Below are positions 8,107 through 16,178 of a stretch of 64,000 nucleotides of DNA, in pieces. Within the stretch, counting starts at the first letter, position 1. The number at the start of each line of letters is the position of its first letter. The DNA comes from an uncultured Alphaproteobacteria bacterium (GTDB lineage: Bacteria > Pseudomonadota > Alphaproteobacteria > Rs-D84): assembly GCA_944389495.1 (NCBI GenBank), contig CALXMN010000001.1, positions 1 through 64,000 on the forward strand, read 5' to 3'. Made by a program: the position numbers and the translations under genes. The notes under the pieces are model-generated. The model was not told the origin of the DNA and did no database searches. It saw nothing but the letters and a program-made list of their open reading frames with translations.

Positions 8107-8667
8107 CTAGAAACTATAGTTGATCGCGATACCAGTAAAATTAAAGCCGCGATTTATTTCTGTAAAGTCGCCATTTGAAAAATGCTGGGTAAACAATTCA
8201 ATGCGCCAATCATTCCCAATATTTTTCCCGATAAATACGCGTTCCCCGAATACCAGTCGGCTTTCCACATATCTGTCGCGTGAATCGCGCATATATGGCC
8301 CGATACCGATGCCCAGGTAAAATCCACGCCAATCAATTATCGAAACGTCCCACGAAACGCCAATTGCCATAAAGGATAAACCACGGTCGTGCCCATACCC
8401 AAGGTTTTGGACAAATGTTAAATTCATACGTGATGGCAATCTGAAAATACTAAGCGGTTGACTGTACTGCAGCATCAGGTTTGTCATCGGTTCAAATTCC
8501 CATAAAAAAGGGTCGACCAGTTTAAATAAAGACCCCGGTCCCGTTCCCTGGGACACATACAGTGCGATTGAATTTTTATTATTATTTCCAAACATTGGGT
8601 TGTACGCATTGTCTGCAAATGCGGGCATTGTAACAATTGCTAAAAATACTGTGATAAATTTTTTCAT
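8107..8667 (-). CDS. PagL-like lipid A deacylase / outer-membrane beta-barrel
   Basis: A 186-residue protein with a signal peptide (MKKFITVFLAIVTMPAFA, cleavage near 18) and alternating hydrophobic strands ending in a terminal Phe, typical of an outer-membrane barrel. The block ELFTQHFSNGDFTEINRGF resembles the PagL active-site strand, where His and Ser two residues apart act in removing the 3-O acyl chain of lipid A. The third catalytic residue, a Glu in known PagL, is not clearly in its usual place, so activity is uncertain. Other small barrels of this size cannot be excluded. It stands alone, convergent with ppdK. Confidence 0.65.
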   Translation of the reverse strand: MKKFITVFLAIVTMPAFADNAYNPMFGNNNKNSIALYVSQGTGPGSLFKLVDPFLWEFEPMTNLMLQYSQPLSIFRLPSRMNLTFVQNLGYGHDRGLSFMAIGVSWDVSIIDWRGFYLGIGIGPYMRDSRDRYVESRLVFGERVFIGKNIGNDWRIELFTQHFSNGDFTEINRGFNFTGIAINYSF

Positions 8668-8744
8668 AATAAGTTATTATACACGATAAAACATATCGTA
8701 ACAAATAATAAAAAATTCCGCTTTGTAAATACCCGGTTTTCTTA

Positions 8745-8773
8745 TTTACAGACCGCACCAAAAATGTTATAAT
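8745..8773 (+). promoter_or_regulatory. Sigma70-like promoter for the large secreted protein
   Basis: TTTACA at 8745-8750 and a perfect TATAAT at 8768-8773 are separated by 17 bp and point toward the gene at 8860, leaving an untranslated leader of about 80 nt. Confidence 0.6.
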
Positions 8774-8859
8774 TAAAGAAAACAGATGGGGGTTAATGTA
8801 TCCAAAACACCATTGAACATCGGGTTTTCCGGTTGTTTCCGGAATACAGGAGAGTATTT

Positions 8860-11094
8860 ATGAAAAGCCGTAATTTCGCAGAACACGTAAAAAATGCGAT
8901 GGGGACAGTATTCTTGTTGGCCGGCGCGTTCTTTGTTTGTTCAACATTATTATCGATGCGTGCCGTATTTGCCGACCCTATTGCGCCGGCAAATACGGTT
9001 CCCACGTCATCTGGGGCGGTGGCGTCACCGCGTGCGTCCGGTACGGTACGTTCTGCGGCGCGTCCATCTGTTGCCGCATCGCGTGGTACATCATCAAATA
9101 TTGTGTCACGTGGCACGTCATTGACGTCAAATAATAATTCTGCAACGACTGCGCGTACGGTGACATCGCGTACCGCTGCATCACGTGCGGCCGTAACGCC
9201 GGGGGGCGCGCGTACAAATACCGTGTCCCGTGCAACGAATACATCGGGTGGTGGTCGGCCGTCTGTAACCGCGTCGCGTAATACGGGTGTGGTAACATCA
9301 CGCACAAATGCATTGCGCGGAAATACATCACGTAATGTTGTGTCGCGCACAACGTCAACAAATGTTGCCAATCCGTCACGTGCGGTTGTGTCACGTACAA
9401 CAACACCATCGCGTGTTTCCCTCCAGGGCAGTGCCATCCGTGGCAGCAAGGCCGCCGTTAATTCCAGCACATATACATATCTTCAGAACAGATTGTATAC
9501 CGGTAACTATTCAAACATAATTGATTCCACCACGGGTCTTATCTCGGCCGAGGCATATAATAACTGTCTGGAATCATATTATGCCTGTATGGACGAGATT
9601 TGTACGGCGCGTAACGCGGCCCAACGTCGTTGTGCCTGTGCCGGTCGTGTCAAGGCCTTTGCCGAGGCCGAAGACGCACTTGAGCGTGCAAACGAAGAAT
9701 TAATCAAGGTTTCTGGCGAATTGGCATTATTAATCGCCACCAAGGGCAAAGATATAAGCGAGGCATTTCAATTAACCGATGCAGAAAAGGTTATGAACTG
9801 CGTTTCCTGGAAAGAGGTTACCGATCAATATGGCCAATCTTCGGACGAGGCCGTTGAATGGTGTAATAACCACGGCATCTATGGAACAAATGGTGGTGCA
9901 TTATCCACCTGTTCCCAGCCATCGTATTGCTCGGAAAGTGGAAATAATTTCGGTTTTGATATTACGAATATTGATGGTTCCAGCAGTGATATTTTGGCGT
10001 CCCTGCAATCTTGGGCCGATGCCAAAGAACAGACGTTAACAATTCTGACCGATGATAATGACAGTTTGACATCTGCATTTGATGAATTGACCAGTGTCGT
10101 CGGCAGTTTGGCCGGCATAGATGGCGCATTGGCATCGTCGGATGAATTAAAGGATTCTTTGGCGGAAACGTGGGGTTATGAATTGTTTGAATATGCGCAT
10201 AATAATGTGTGCAACCGCGTATTAGACTCTTGCTTTAACGGTATATACGAGGCCTGTGGTACACCGCCCGCCGGTGGCACCAAGTGCGGAAATGGTCGTT
10301 CCCAGTGTCCATATAACTATAACAGTTATATATCCGTATCAAACAGCGGTTCGTATGAATTGGACTTTATTGAACCGAACACGGGCTATACGGCATCTAA
10401 TTCGGCGACGTGTTTTGGCTATACAACCGCATCGGGTGACCCGTATGCTGATTTGCGCGGCCCGGTTGCAGATGCCCGCCGCAGTATTATGCAGAAATAC
10501 GCATTGGATGCAAATGCAGATTGTGATGCGTATGGCGAACAGTTAAGTGCCACCGCCCAAAATATTGGATATCAAAAGGTTGCCGCACAACAGGCATTAC
10601 AACAGAAACGTCTTGAATTCTATCAAGAAGAACAAGAAACTGTTTTGGCCGATGCAACCGCCGCCGGTACAAACTTTAACGAGTGCCTGAGCGAGATATT
10701 AGATTGCTATGAAACCCAGGCGGATTCCGAACCGAACTGGACAACGGCGCGTATCAAAACATACTGTGCCCAGGTTGCAAATGTTCCGCATTGTTATGAA
10801 ACGATGATTTGTAACCCGTCCACGTCCCAGTTCCGTGCCATCATCGACGAACAAGACAGTGAAACCTGTAACAACAGCCAGGATTACGAAGAAAATACCT
10901 GTCGTAATATCGTGACATTGAACGAAATCTTGAATGGTGTTAACGGCGCGACGGTAACGGATACAGAAACCGCATTGTGCATTGGCGAAGATGCATCGCG
11001 TTGCAGTTCTGCAAATATGCGTGAACAATGTCTGTTGAACAATTGGGTAACCGAAATTCGTGAATGGGAAAAACCCAAAGACGATGGTGAATAA
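8860..11094 (+). CDS. Large secreted Ser/Thr/Arg-rich, Cys-rich protein (paralogue 1)
   Basis: A 744-residue exported protein of unknown function. A hydrophobic export segment (residues about 16-37, ending MRAVFA) is followed by about 170 residues of low complexity built from loose repeats of VSR, TSR and ASR with Thr, Ser, Ala and Asn. From about residue 233 a cysteine-rich region begins with YNNCLESYYACMDEIC and RRCACAG, then helical segments and many paired cysteines. The same order of blocks, including a DCxAYxxxL stretch followed by LQxxRLxxxQ, appears in the protein at 13004. Start chosen for its AGGAGAG. Many cysteines imply periplasmic or surface disulfides. Confidence 0.75.
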   Translation: MKSRNFAEHVKNAMGTVFLLAGAFFVCSTLLSMRAVFADPIAPANTVPTSSGAVASPRASGTVRSAARPSVAASRGTSSNIVSRGTSLTSNNNSATTARTVTSRTAASRAAVTPGGARTNTVSRATNTSGGGRPSVTASRNTGVVTSRTNALRGNTSRNVVSRTTSTNVANPSRAVVSRTTTPSRVSLQGSAIRGSKAAVNSSTYTYLQNRLYTGNYSNIIDSTTGLISAEAYNNCLESYYACMDEICTARNAAQRRCACAGRVKAFAEAEDALERANEELIKVSGELALLIATKGKDISEAFQLTDAEKVMNCVSWKEVTDQYGQSSDEAVEWCNNHGIYGTNGGALSTCSQPSYCSESGNNFGFDITNIDGSSSDILASLQSWADAKEQTLTILTDDNDSLTSAFDELTSVVGSLAGIDGALASSDELKDSLAETWGYELFEYAHNNVCNRVLDSCFNGIYEACGTPPAGGTKCGNGRSQCPYNYNSYISVSNSGSYELDFIEPNTGYTASNSATCFGYTTASGDPYADLRGPVADARRSIMQKYALDANADCDAYGEQLSATAQNIGYQKVAAQQALQQKRLEFYQEEQETVLADATAAGTNFNECLSEILDCYETQADSEPNWTTARIKTYCAQVANVPHCYETMICNPSTSQFRAIIDEQDSETCNNSQDYEENTCRNIVTLNEILNGVNGATVTDTETALCIGEDASRCSSANMREQCLLNNWVTEIREWEKPKDDGE

Positions 11095-11120
11095 AAAACG
11101 GGGCAGATGCCCCGTTTTTT
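11093..11120 (+). terminator. Intrinsic terminator
   Basis: CGGGGC, AGAT loop, GCCCCG and six T follow the stop of the large secreted protein. A-rich sequence on the other side allows some function for the opposing genes as well. Confidence 0.88.
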
Positions 11121-11169
11121 ACAAAAATTTAACCGTGTTATGAAAACGTGCCGAACGCGGGTTATATGC

Positions 11170-11448
11170 TTATTCTAATGGACAGATTTCGGTAAATTCA
11201 TATGTGCCGGTTGTATCGGTGTATTCTGTGTTCGCCGGTGCGTACATTATGCAAAAACCGTCGGGTGCGGTGGTCAGACAACTGGTCACCGTACCACCAG
11301 ATAGGTAACCCGTCGGACAGGACCAAGGCGCGATAATTGTATCTTTTTCTTCGGCCTGTATATATCCATTTGGGCACGTGGTCAGTGGTTCGGCCGCAAT
11401 TGCGGTGCGGAATATCGGTAATATACATAAAAACAAAGATTTTTTCAT
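11170..11448 (-). CDS. Small secreted Cys-rich protein B1 (CPNGY-repeat family)
   Basis: A 92-residue exported protein: signal peptide MKKSLFLCILPIFRTAIA, then two CP(N/T)GY repeats and a conserved tail CIMYAPANTEYTDTTG ending CPLE. The paralogue at 39414-39692 has the same repeats and tail. The start at 11448 is preferred to the ATG two codons earlier because AGGAGG lies just upstream and overlaps the first ATG. It is the second gene of a two-gene operon, 19 bp after the gene at 11468-11890. The function is unknown; the cysteine spacing suggests a small disulfide-bonded extracellular or periplasmic domain. Confidence 0.72.
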   Translation of the reverse strand: MKKSLFLCILPIFRTAIAAEPLTTCPNGYIQAEEKDTIIAPWSCPTGYLSGGTVTSCLTTAPDGFCIMYAPANTEYTDTTGTYEFTEICPLE

Positions 11449-11467
11449 ATGCATCCTCCTTGTCTGT

Positions 11468-11890
11468 TTAAATAGATTTTATCAGCGAATATCTGAATGG
11501 TTGATTTGCTGTTATTTGTTTTGCGCATTCTTCTGCGCATCGGCTGGTACAGGAAAGGCTGTTGCTAAATGAAAATGCTTTTACCCAGTTTGACATAACG
11601 GGGTGAATTATTTTGCAGTAACAATGCCGATTGTTGTTTTGCGTTGTTGCATCGATTTGCAGATGGGTTAGTGCGCCCGAGTTGTCTTCAGAAGAGCATC
11701 CTGCAATACCGTCGATAACCGTTTCTTTGTTGTTTGTGTCACAATTGGTGCGCCAATCATATGCACCTTTAAATACACCGGCACTGCATTTTGTAAGTCC
11801 GGAATCCAGTGCCACGCACTTTACAACGGCCGCGGCCGGCGGAATCGCGACCACACACAACGCACCTGCGATTAGTAAATATTTTTTCAT
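11468..11890 (-). CDS. Small secreted Cys-rich protein A1
   Basis: A 140-residue exported protein. The signal peptide (MKKYLLIAGALCVVAIPPAA) and the first mature residues VVKCVAL are almost identical to those of the paralogue at 38961, while the rest has diverged strongly, keeping only cysteine positions such as the GCSS and CYCK motifs and a C-terminal Cys cluster. The ribosome-binding site GGAGATAAGA is the same in both. Its leader is the structured RNA at 11921-12098, which ends in a terminator 31 nt before the ATG, so expression is probably controlled by attenuation. No known family is recognised. Confidence 0.74.
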   Translation of the reverse strand: MKKYLLIAGALCVVAIPPAAAVVKCVALDSGLTKCSAGVFKGAYDWRTNCDTNNKETVIDGIAGCSSEDNSGALTHLQIDATTQNNNRHCYCKIIHPVMSNWVKAFSFSNSLSCTSRCAEECAKQITANQPFRYSLIKSI

Positions 11891-11920
11891 ATTCTTATCT
11901 CCATTTTCTTTTGTTTTTTA

Positions 11921-12098
11921 TAAAGAAAAACCACCGAATTTTTTAGGTGGTTGGAGTTTAAGAACAATTGATCGAATTGCGTGGCTTATTCAATATATTC
12001 ACCACACTCCAACCGCGCGGGTTGGATTTATTTTACGTCCGTATTACCAGACGCGATCAATGGGTTCTTAAGCCCAATGTGGAAACACCCCACATCAG
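11921..12098 (-). promoter_or_regulatory. Structured leader RNA with attenuator, copy 1
   Basis: The minus strand shows, in order: a 5' hairpin (ATGTGG/CCACAT), a GGG/CCC hairpin at 12062-12075 whose loop CTTAAGAA can pair with TTCTTAA near 11958-11965, a GCGTCTG/CGGACGT hairpin, CCAACC/GGTTGG, a GTGTGG/CCACGC hairpin with the conserved GAATATAT...GAATAAG loop (11985-12000), and CAATT/AATTG. It ends with CTCCAACCACC leading into the terminator AACCACC/GGTGGTT plus U-tract. GGTTGGAG can pair either with the upstream CCAACC or with CTCCAACC, which overlaps the terminator arm, an alternative-pairing switch. Copies at 38762 and 26616 support the helices by compensatory changes. Confidence 0.8.
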
Positions 12099-12103
12099 TA
12101 TTT

Positions 12104-12131
12104 ATAATATCATACGCGCGTGGTAAATCAA
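12104..12131 (-). promoter_or_regulatory. Promoter of structured leader copy 1
   Basis: Reading the minus strand, TTGATT (12126-12131) and TATTAT (12104-12109) are 16 bp apart, placing the transcription start near 12098 just before the first hairpin. The -10 and start region (TATAAATAC) matches copy 2. Confidence 0.65.
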
Positions 12132-12204
12132 CAGTAAATGTTATTCATAATCATTTGTTAATCTTGTTCAAGGCAATGTTTGCAGTAAATTTTATGCAAA
12201 ACAC

Positions 12205-12232
12205 TTGACTTTTTAACAAAATATGTTACTTT
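12205..12232 (+). promoter_or_regulatory. Promoter of rplU-rpmA
   Basis: TTGACT at 12205-12210 and TACTTT at 12227-12232 have a 16-bp spacer and face rplU, leaving a leader of about 45 nt. It is divergent from the leader-RNA promoter about 75 bp away. Confidence 0.55.
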
Positions 12233-12283
12233 TGTAGAAACTTTTGAACAAAACGAACAAGAACAATAACAAGAGAAAGACAG

Positions 12284-12583
12284 ATGAGCAACATTGCAAT
12301 CTTTCAAACCGGCGGCAAACAATATCGCGTAAAGGCGGGCGATTTTGTAAAGGTTGAACGCCTGAATGCCGAAGGTACGGTCGAATTCGACCAGGTTTTA
12401 ATGCTGGACGATAAAATTGGCACACCGTTTGTTGACGGTGCGCGCGTTGTGGCCCAGGTTGTTGAACAAAAACGTGGGGACAAGGTTTTGGTGTTCAAGA
12501 AAAAACGCCGTCAAAACTATCGTCGCACACGCGGCCATCGCCAGTATATTACGGTTTTAAAAATTACGGAAATCAAGGGTTAA
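12284..12583 (+). CDS. rplU: Large ribosomal subunit protein bL21
   Basis: A 99-residue bL21 with the family's N terminus ([15 protein letters not shown]) and the C-terminal [15 protein letters not shown] segment that contacts 23S rRNA. It is followed 25 bp later by rpmA in the standard rplU-rpmA arrangement and shares the promoter at 12205 and the terminator at 12875. The RBS is purine-rich (AAGAGAAAGACAG). Confidence 0.97.
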   Translation: MSNIAIFQTGGKQYRVKAGDFVKVERLNAEGTVEFDQVLMLDDKIGTPFVDGARVVAQVVEQKRGDKVLVFKKKRRQNYRRTRGHRQYITVLKITEIKG

Positions 12584-12608
12584 TCCCCGGATATGAAGGA
12601 GTTTAATT

Positions 12609-12875
12609 ATGGCACATAAGAAAGCTGGTTCTGCAACCGCCAACGGACGCGATTCTGCGGGACGTCGTTTGGGTGTTAAAAAATCCGGCGGCAGCCGTGT
12701 TATCCCGGGCAACATCATTATTCGCCAGCGTGGTACATCGGTTCATCCCGGTCTGAACGTTGGTATGGGCAAGGACCACACACTGTTTGCAAAAATTGCG
12801 GGCATTGTGAAATTTAAAAAGGGTTTGGGCGACAGAAAGACTGTTTCTGTTATTCCAGAATCCGAAGCAAAATAA
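12609..12875 (+). CDS. rpmA: Large ribosomal subunit protein bL27
   Basis: An 88-residue bL27. [20 protein letters not shown] is the conserved N-terminal tail that reaches toward the peptidyl-transferase centre, and there is no Firmicutes-type cleaved extension. [20 protein letters not shown] follows the family pattern. AAGGAG lies 7 nt before the ATG. It is second in the rplU operon; the obg GTPase that often follows in other bacteria is absent here. Confidence 0.97.
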   Translation: MAHKKAGSATANGRDSAGRRLGVKKSGGSRVIPGNIIIRQRGTSVHPGLNVGMGKDHTLFAKIAGIVKFKKGLGDRKTVSVIPESEAK

Positions 12876-12902
12876 AAAACGCCCCGACGGGGCGTTTTTT
12901 AT
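12875..12902 (+). terminator. Intrinsic terminator after rpmA
   Basis: ACGCCCC, GAC loop and GGGGCGT followed by a T-tract, directly behind the stop codon. Confidence 0.9.
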
Positions 12903-13003
12903 TAGAGAACAAAGTTCAGGAGAAAGTTAGCAGTAACGAGCAACCAGTAACATTTTCATCTTTTATGCGGGCGGTTGTTGTGATATAATTACATAATAAA
13001 ATT

Positions 13004-15379
13004 ATGAGAAGATTGCCCCTGTGCTTTTTCTTGATGGCGGTTTTTATACCGTTGGTTTTTGCCGACGGTACTGCTTCGGCCATATCACGTGTTATTCCAT
13101 CTACGGGCGATACAACAAATGGCGCCGCGACCACGTCCGGCGGGCGCGGGGCCACAAATACGGTTTCGCGCACATCCGTATCACGTGCGACAACTGCGAC
13201 AACGACGGGTGAACAATCGATTGATGTTTCCGGCCAAGATTCAGAAAATACATCTGGGCGTGGGACGTCGGCACGCACGGTCGTCGGGCGCAGTGCAACA
13301 TCCGGACAATCCAGGTCTGTGACGGACAATTCATCGGTTGTGCGTGTTGGTTCGCGTGTGTTGAATTTGGGGGACGCGGCCACGCCAACATCAACCGCGC
13401 GTGGTTCAACGACAACCGTGAATTCGGGTACATCGCGTGCCGGTGCGACCCAGACGCATACAAATACTGCGCGTGAAAATTTGGATGCAACGGTTAACAC
13501 GGTTGGTCGCAACGCTCGTGTGGAAAGTGCAAGTATAAATAATAATCCTGCGGTTCGTCGGGCTGGGTTGACATTGCGGCCATCCACGGCCGAGGTTGGC
13601 GGTCGTGCCACCATTGCGGGCACAGATGTCCAGACTGGATCAAACATCGACGAACAGGTTCGTGGTGTTCGCACGCGTGCGGCGTCTGTGACACCAACGG
13701 CGGAATCAATTGCCGATGCGACCGAACGGTTAAACCTGACGTCGGATTTAAATTCTTCGTGCCAGCAACAGTATAATGATTGTATGGACCAGTTTTGTAA
13801 TGTTATCGATGCAAACCAGGGACGTTGTTCGTGTTCTTCAAACCTGTCGAATTACACCGATGTAGAAGAGGCTGTCACCGATGCCAACAACCAATTGAAC
13901 GAGGTTGCACAACGTATTCGCTATGTCGGATTGTCCGCGGATGAAATTCGCGCCATTATGAATGAAACCGAGGCAGAAGAGGCTTTATCCGGCGCCAAGG
14001 ATACATCTGAAACCCGTAATATGTTGGAAGAGATAGAAAATCTTATTCGTGACCCATCAAGTACGGCGTCATCATATAATTATGGTTCCGGTTTCGGGTT
14101 GGATATGGATTTAGATTTTACGACAAATATTGCGGATTTGTTCAGTTTGGACTTTTTGAACACCGGCACAACCAGTTTTTCGAACCTGCGTGGAACGGAT
14201 TTGTATAACGCGGCCAAGAATCGTTGTCGTGTCGTCCTTGACCAGTGCGAGGCCGCCGGTGCCAACATAGACCAGATTACCGCAAACTATGATTTGGCCG
14301 TGGACAAGGATTGTATTGCCTATGAACAGGGGCTGAACAAAATGAATGAAACGTTGGTTTCTAATGTGCGCAGTGCGAATTTAATGCTGCAAAAGGCGCG
14401 TTTGGCCGTGTTACAGAATAAAAATCAATATGATGCCAAGGGATGTATTGCCGCGCTGGATCAGTGTATGACGGATGAAATGGTGTGCGGTGCGGATTAT
14501 ACAAAATGCTTGGATCCGACCAAAACGTATATCGATGAAAACGGCGAAGTCGTATTGGGCCAGGATGTTACCAAAATTCGTGACTTTATGACAAAGTATG
14601 ACAATTCAAAAATAGACAAAGGATTTTTGCAAAATTCATACAGTATGCCAATTGGTGTGAACAATTGCACCGCCGCAGTGGACGATTCGGACGAAGATGA
14701 TGTTGGTAATAATGGCGCCTGTATTGTAAAATATTTGTTACAGAAAATTGGTACCAAGCAAGAGGTCACAGACGAAGGTTTGTGTCGTGCTGTTTTGGAT
14801 AAATGCCAGGCATACACATATGACGACCGTGGAAATTATTTACCATATAACGACGTTGTCATAAATTATGTCCAGCGTGCAATGGTTAATATTCAGGCCG
14901 AACAACGCCAGATTATATCGGACTATGCATCAAATTGTATGTTGGATATTGCGAATTGCTATAACCAACAGGTAACCCAGGTTAATGCCTGGTCCACCAG
15001 TGCCAGCGTAAACAGCATTTATAACGTTATGCGTGGTGCGTGCCGCAATGTTGCATTAACGTGCGCATATGCCGTGTTCGATCAAGACAGCACCAGTTGC
15101 CCTGCAACCAACGACGATAAGTGCATAGAAAGCATTTCGGAAATGTTTTATCAATCATTGTTGTGTCCGGATAATGCGATATATGACGATACGTGTTCAA
15201 CAACCGATGGCGAATGTGTCAATGAAAAGTGCAGATGTTTGTCTGAGTATGAAAAGTGGGGTACCCAATGTTTGGCCAAATGTCCGCCCAATTCAAATCG
15301 TAATTCTTATGGTTCGTGCACCTGTCTGTCAGAATATGTAATGAAAAACGGTGTTTGTGAAAAGATAAACGACAACTAG
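13004..15379 (+). CDS. Large secreted Ser/Thr/Arg-rich, Cys-rich protein (paralogue 2)
   Basis: A 791-residue exported protein related in architecture to the one at 8860. The signal peptide MRRLPLCFFLMAVFIPLVFA is followed by about 200 residues rich in Thr, Ser, Arg and Gly with VSR/TSR-type repeats. A Cys-rich part starts near residue 250 with CQQQYNDCMDQFC and RCSCSS. Later blocks (CIAYEQGLNKMNETL, AALDQCMTDEMVC, CMLDIANCYNQQV) keep cysteine spacing seen in paralogue 1. The last 60 residues are extra: EGF-like cysteines CVNEKCRCLSEYE and GSCTCLSEYVMKNGVCE. Such tails are usual in extracellular binding proteins. A TATAAT lies about 15 nt upstream, so the leader is short. Confidence 0.75.
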   Translation: MRRLPLCFFLMAVFIPLVFADGTASAISRVIPSTGDTTNGAATTSGGRGATNTVSRTSVSRATTATTTGEQSIDVSGQDSENTSGRGTSARTVVGRSATSGQSRSVTDNSSVVRVGSRVLNLGDAATPTSTARGSTTTVNSGTSRAGATQTHTNTARENLDATVNTVGRNARVESASINNNPAVRRAGLTLRPSTAEVGGRATIAGTDVQTGSNIDEQVRGVRTRAASVTPTAESIADATERLNLTSDLNSSCQQQYNDCMDQFCNVIDANQGRCSCSSNLSNYTDVEEAVTDANNQLNEVAQRIRYVGLSADEIRAIMNETEAEEALSGAKDTSETRNMLEEIENLIRDPSSTASSYNYGSGFGLDMDLDFTTNIADLFSLDFLNTGTTSFSNLRGTDLYNAAKNRCRVVLDQCEAAGANIDQITANYDLAVDKDCIAYEQGLNKMNETLVSNVRSANLMLQKARLAVLQNKNQYDAKGCIAALDQCMTDEMVCGADYTKCLDPTKTYIDENGEVVLGQDVTKIRDFMTKYDNSKIDKGFLQNSYSMPIGVNNCTAAVDDSDEDDVGNNGACIVKYLLQKIGTKQEVTDEGLCRAVLDKCQAYTYDDRGNYLPYNDVVINYVQRAMVNIQAEQRQIISDYASNCMLDIANCYNQQVTQVNAWSTSASVNSIYNVMRGACRNVALTCAYAVFDQDSTSCPATNDDKCIESISEMFYQSLLCPDNAIYDDTCSTTDGECVNEKCRCLSEYEKWGTQCLAKCPPNSNRNSYGSCTCLSEYVMKNGVCEKINDN

Positions 15380-15384
15380 GGCGA

Positions 15385-15415
15385 ATAAAAAACACGGTTT
15401 TCCCGTGTTTTTTAT
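15385..15415. terminator. Bidirectional terminator between the secreted protein and dnaQ
   Basis: AACACGG and CCGTGTT pair around a TTTTC loop, with A-rich sequence on the left and TTTTATT on the right. Confidence 0.85.
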
Positions 15416-15432
15416 TGCATTTTTTAATGTGT

Positions 15433-16110
15433 TTATGCCGTTATTTTTTCCATAAATGCGTTATGTGCGGCCAATTCATCTGGGTGTGGCCGAAATTCGC
15501 GACGTGGAAAATCTGCGCCAATTTTTGGATGTGCCAAAAAAGCGGCGTGTTGTTTTTCAATTATTTCTGAAACGTCGGGCGCGGGCGCCGTGTTTTCCAG
15601 TTCTTTGTACACCTTGGCCAAAATTTCGGCGTCAATTAACGCGCCGTGCGCATCTGCGCGCGCCGTCAGTGATATTCCATACCATTTGGCCAACGCGTCC
15701 AGCGAATAACTTTTGGGGCCAAAAACGCGATTACGCGCAATAACAATGGAATCAAATTGTTGGCTGCGCGGAATCTGGGGTAATCCCACCATCTGTAATT
15801 CGTGATTTATAAAAGGAAAGTCAAAGTCCAATCCATTGTGCGCGACAATGGGGCTGTCGCCGATAAAGGCCAAGAACTTTGGTGCGACCGCGGACATTTT
15901 CGGTTTGTCTTCCAGAAATGCGTTGGATATTTTATGAACCATATACGAATCAGGCGGGATAATTTTCCCATCTGGGTTAATATATTCGTGAAATGTATTA
16001 TCTGTTATTGTGCCGTCAATCATTTCAACCGCACCGATTTCTATGCATCTATCGCCACGCATATATTCCAATCCGGTTGTTTCTATGTCAAAGCAAATAA
16101 CACGCCCCAT
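15433..16110 (-). CDS. dnaQ: DNA polymerase III epsilon subunit (3'-5' proofreading exonuclease)
   Basis: A DEDDh exonuclease of about 225 residues. ExoI is FDIETTGLE near the N terminus, ExoII lies in IVAHNGLDFDFPFIN and ExoIII in ADAHGALIDAEILAKVY, all in order. Length and the C-terminal extension fit DnaQ, which proofreads with the polymerase alpha subunit. A second in-frame ATG three codons upstream (16119) is possible, but 16110 has a better-spaced GGGG. It is divergent from uvrD, with the promoter at 16135 between them. Confidence 0.92.
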   Translation of the reverse strand: MGRVICFDIETTGLEYMRGDRCIEIGAVEMIDGTITDNTFHEYINPDGKIIPPDSYMVHKISNAFLEDKPKMSAVAPKFLAFIGDSPIVAHNGLDFDFPFINHELQMVGLPQIPRSQQFDSIVIARNRVFGPKSYSLDALAKWYGISLTARADAHGALIDAEILAKVYKELENTAPAPDVSEIIEKQHAAFLAHPKIGADFPRREFRPHPDELAAHNAFMEKITA

Positions 16111-16134
16111 TGTCCCCATCCCATAAATATAGTT

Positions 16135-16163
16135 TTGTAAAGTTATGTTTTGTGTATTATAAT
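16135..16163 (+). promoter_or_regulatory. Promoter of uvrD
   Basis: TTGTAA (16135-16140), a 17-bp spacer and a perfect TATAAT (16158-16163) face uvrD, whose ATG at 16179 leaves a very short leader of about 9 nt. Confidence 0.65.
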
Positions 16164-16178
16164 GTGCTGGTGAATTTA

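Noticed and set aside
8793-9470. Minus-strand frame of 225 codons opposite the low-complexity part of the large secreted protein
   Set aside because: Repetitive SR-coding DNA gives an Asp/Arg/Val-rich antisense frame. The same happens at 12916-13674. No start signals or homology.
11921-12098. Interpretation of the three RNAs as integron attC sites, tmRNA or 6S RNA
   Set aside because: There is no integrase and no attC core pair at the ends, no tRNA-like acceptor with CCA and tag frame, and no long 6S-like rod. Promoters and terminators fit transcribed regulatory RNA.
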